Assembly (NCBI GenBank): GCA_944325325.1
Contig: CALUZP010000008.1
Coordinates: 1-35,953, forward strand
Reading direction: 5' to 3'
Length of the DNA stretch: 35,953 nt
Source of the DNA: an uncultured Desulfovibrionaceae bacterium
Lineage (GTDB): Bacteria; Desulfobacterota; Desulfovibrionia; Desulfovibrionales; Desulfovibrionaceae
Part shown: one piece after another, positions 35,797 to 35,953 of the stretch
How the letters are laid out: each line of letters opens with the position of its first letter
Numbering within the stretch: position 1 is the first letter of the stretch
Made by a program: the position numbers and the translations under genes
Notes under the pieces: generated by a model
The model's input: only the letters and a program-made list of their open reading frames with translations
Database searches by the model: none
What the model was told of the DNA's origin: nothing

Positions 35797-35844
35797 TGGC
35801 GTCCCCAGGCGGATTTGAACCGCCGTCGACGGCGTGAAAGCCGT
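35797..35844 (-). tRNA. 3' half of tRNA-Glu (anticodon UUC), attachment-site fragment
   Basis: Minus strand, 5' to 3': anticodon region ACGGC-TTTCAC-GCCGT, spacer CGAC, T-arm GGCGG-TTCAAAT-CCGCC (perfect 5-bp stem), acceptor strand TGGGGAC, discriminator G and encoded CCA. The anticodon TTC with T before and A after fits tRNA-Glu. One C expected at the first loop position is absent, and to the right there is no D-arm or matching 5' acceptor strand (expected GTCCCCA). So only the 3' half is present, as left by integration of an element that crosses over in the anticodon loop. Confidence 0.7.
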
Positions 35845-35953
35845 TTTACATGCGCCTACCGCCATTATATTTCAATGAGTTATAGCACATTGAGGGGCAT
35901 GAAATGTCACAAAAACTCTCTGTGCTTGTAACCCGCTTTTGTAACCCATGCTC

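Overview
The window is GC-rich (by eye), densely coded bacterial DNA. Codon usage, the pst-pho operon, a type III secretion chaperone/effector pair, a sigma-54-type promoter and many accessory elements are compatible with a sulfate-reducing Desulfovibrionaceae-type organism (Desulfovibrio/Bilophila-like). This is an inference: no rRNA or species marker is present.

Layout. (1) 1-8155, minus strand: a two-gene defence locus matching Druantia type III, namely a giant DEAH/DUF1998 helicase (DruE, cut by the left edge) and a YjiT/STY4851-family DruH-like protein broken by a frameshift at a GGTCC tandem repeat. (2) 8476-15648, plus strand: a complete phosphate regulon, Pho box - pstS - attenuator - pstC - pstA - pstB - phoU - phoB - phoR - terminator. 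Its PstS is circularly permuted: the half that normally ends the protein comes first. (3) 15649-22080: an accessory stretch with a decayed gene, an integral membrane protein, a sigma-54-type promoter, a CesT-like type III secretion chaperone, an 808-residue candidate effector with an HD phosphohydrolase-like core, and a small orphan gene. (4) About 22622-35844: a probable defence island. It holds an orphan DUF1778 antitoxin and a type I restriction-modification cluster with extra parts (half-size HsdS, HsdM, RhuM, full HsdS, KAP P-loop NTPase, HsdR, YgjP-like metallopeptidase). To its right lie a 110-bp MITE, gene debris, the decayed N-terminus of a P4-type integrase, and the 3' half of a tRNA-Glu gene with its terminator, which looks like an attachment site.

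How it works together. PhoR/PhoB with PhoU would sense phosphate and drive pstSCAB from the Pho box. The chaperone would hold the HD-domain protein for secretion, with the pair possibly switched on by a sigma-54 activator. In the island, HsdM with either HsdS would methylate and, with HsdR, restrict DNA; RhuM and the KAP NTPase sit inside the cluster and look like add-on modules. The AT-rich target-recognition domains of HsdS2 and the AT-rich C-terminal half of the KAP protein contrast sharply with their GC-rich surroundings, suggesting domain exchange.
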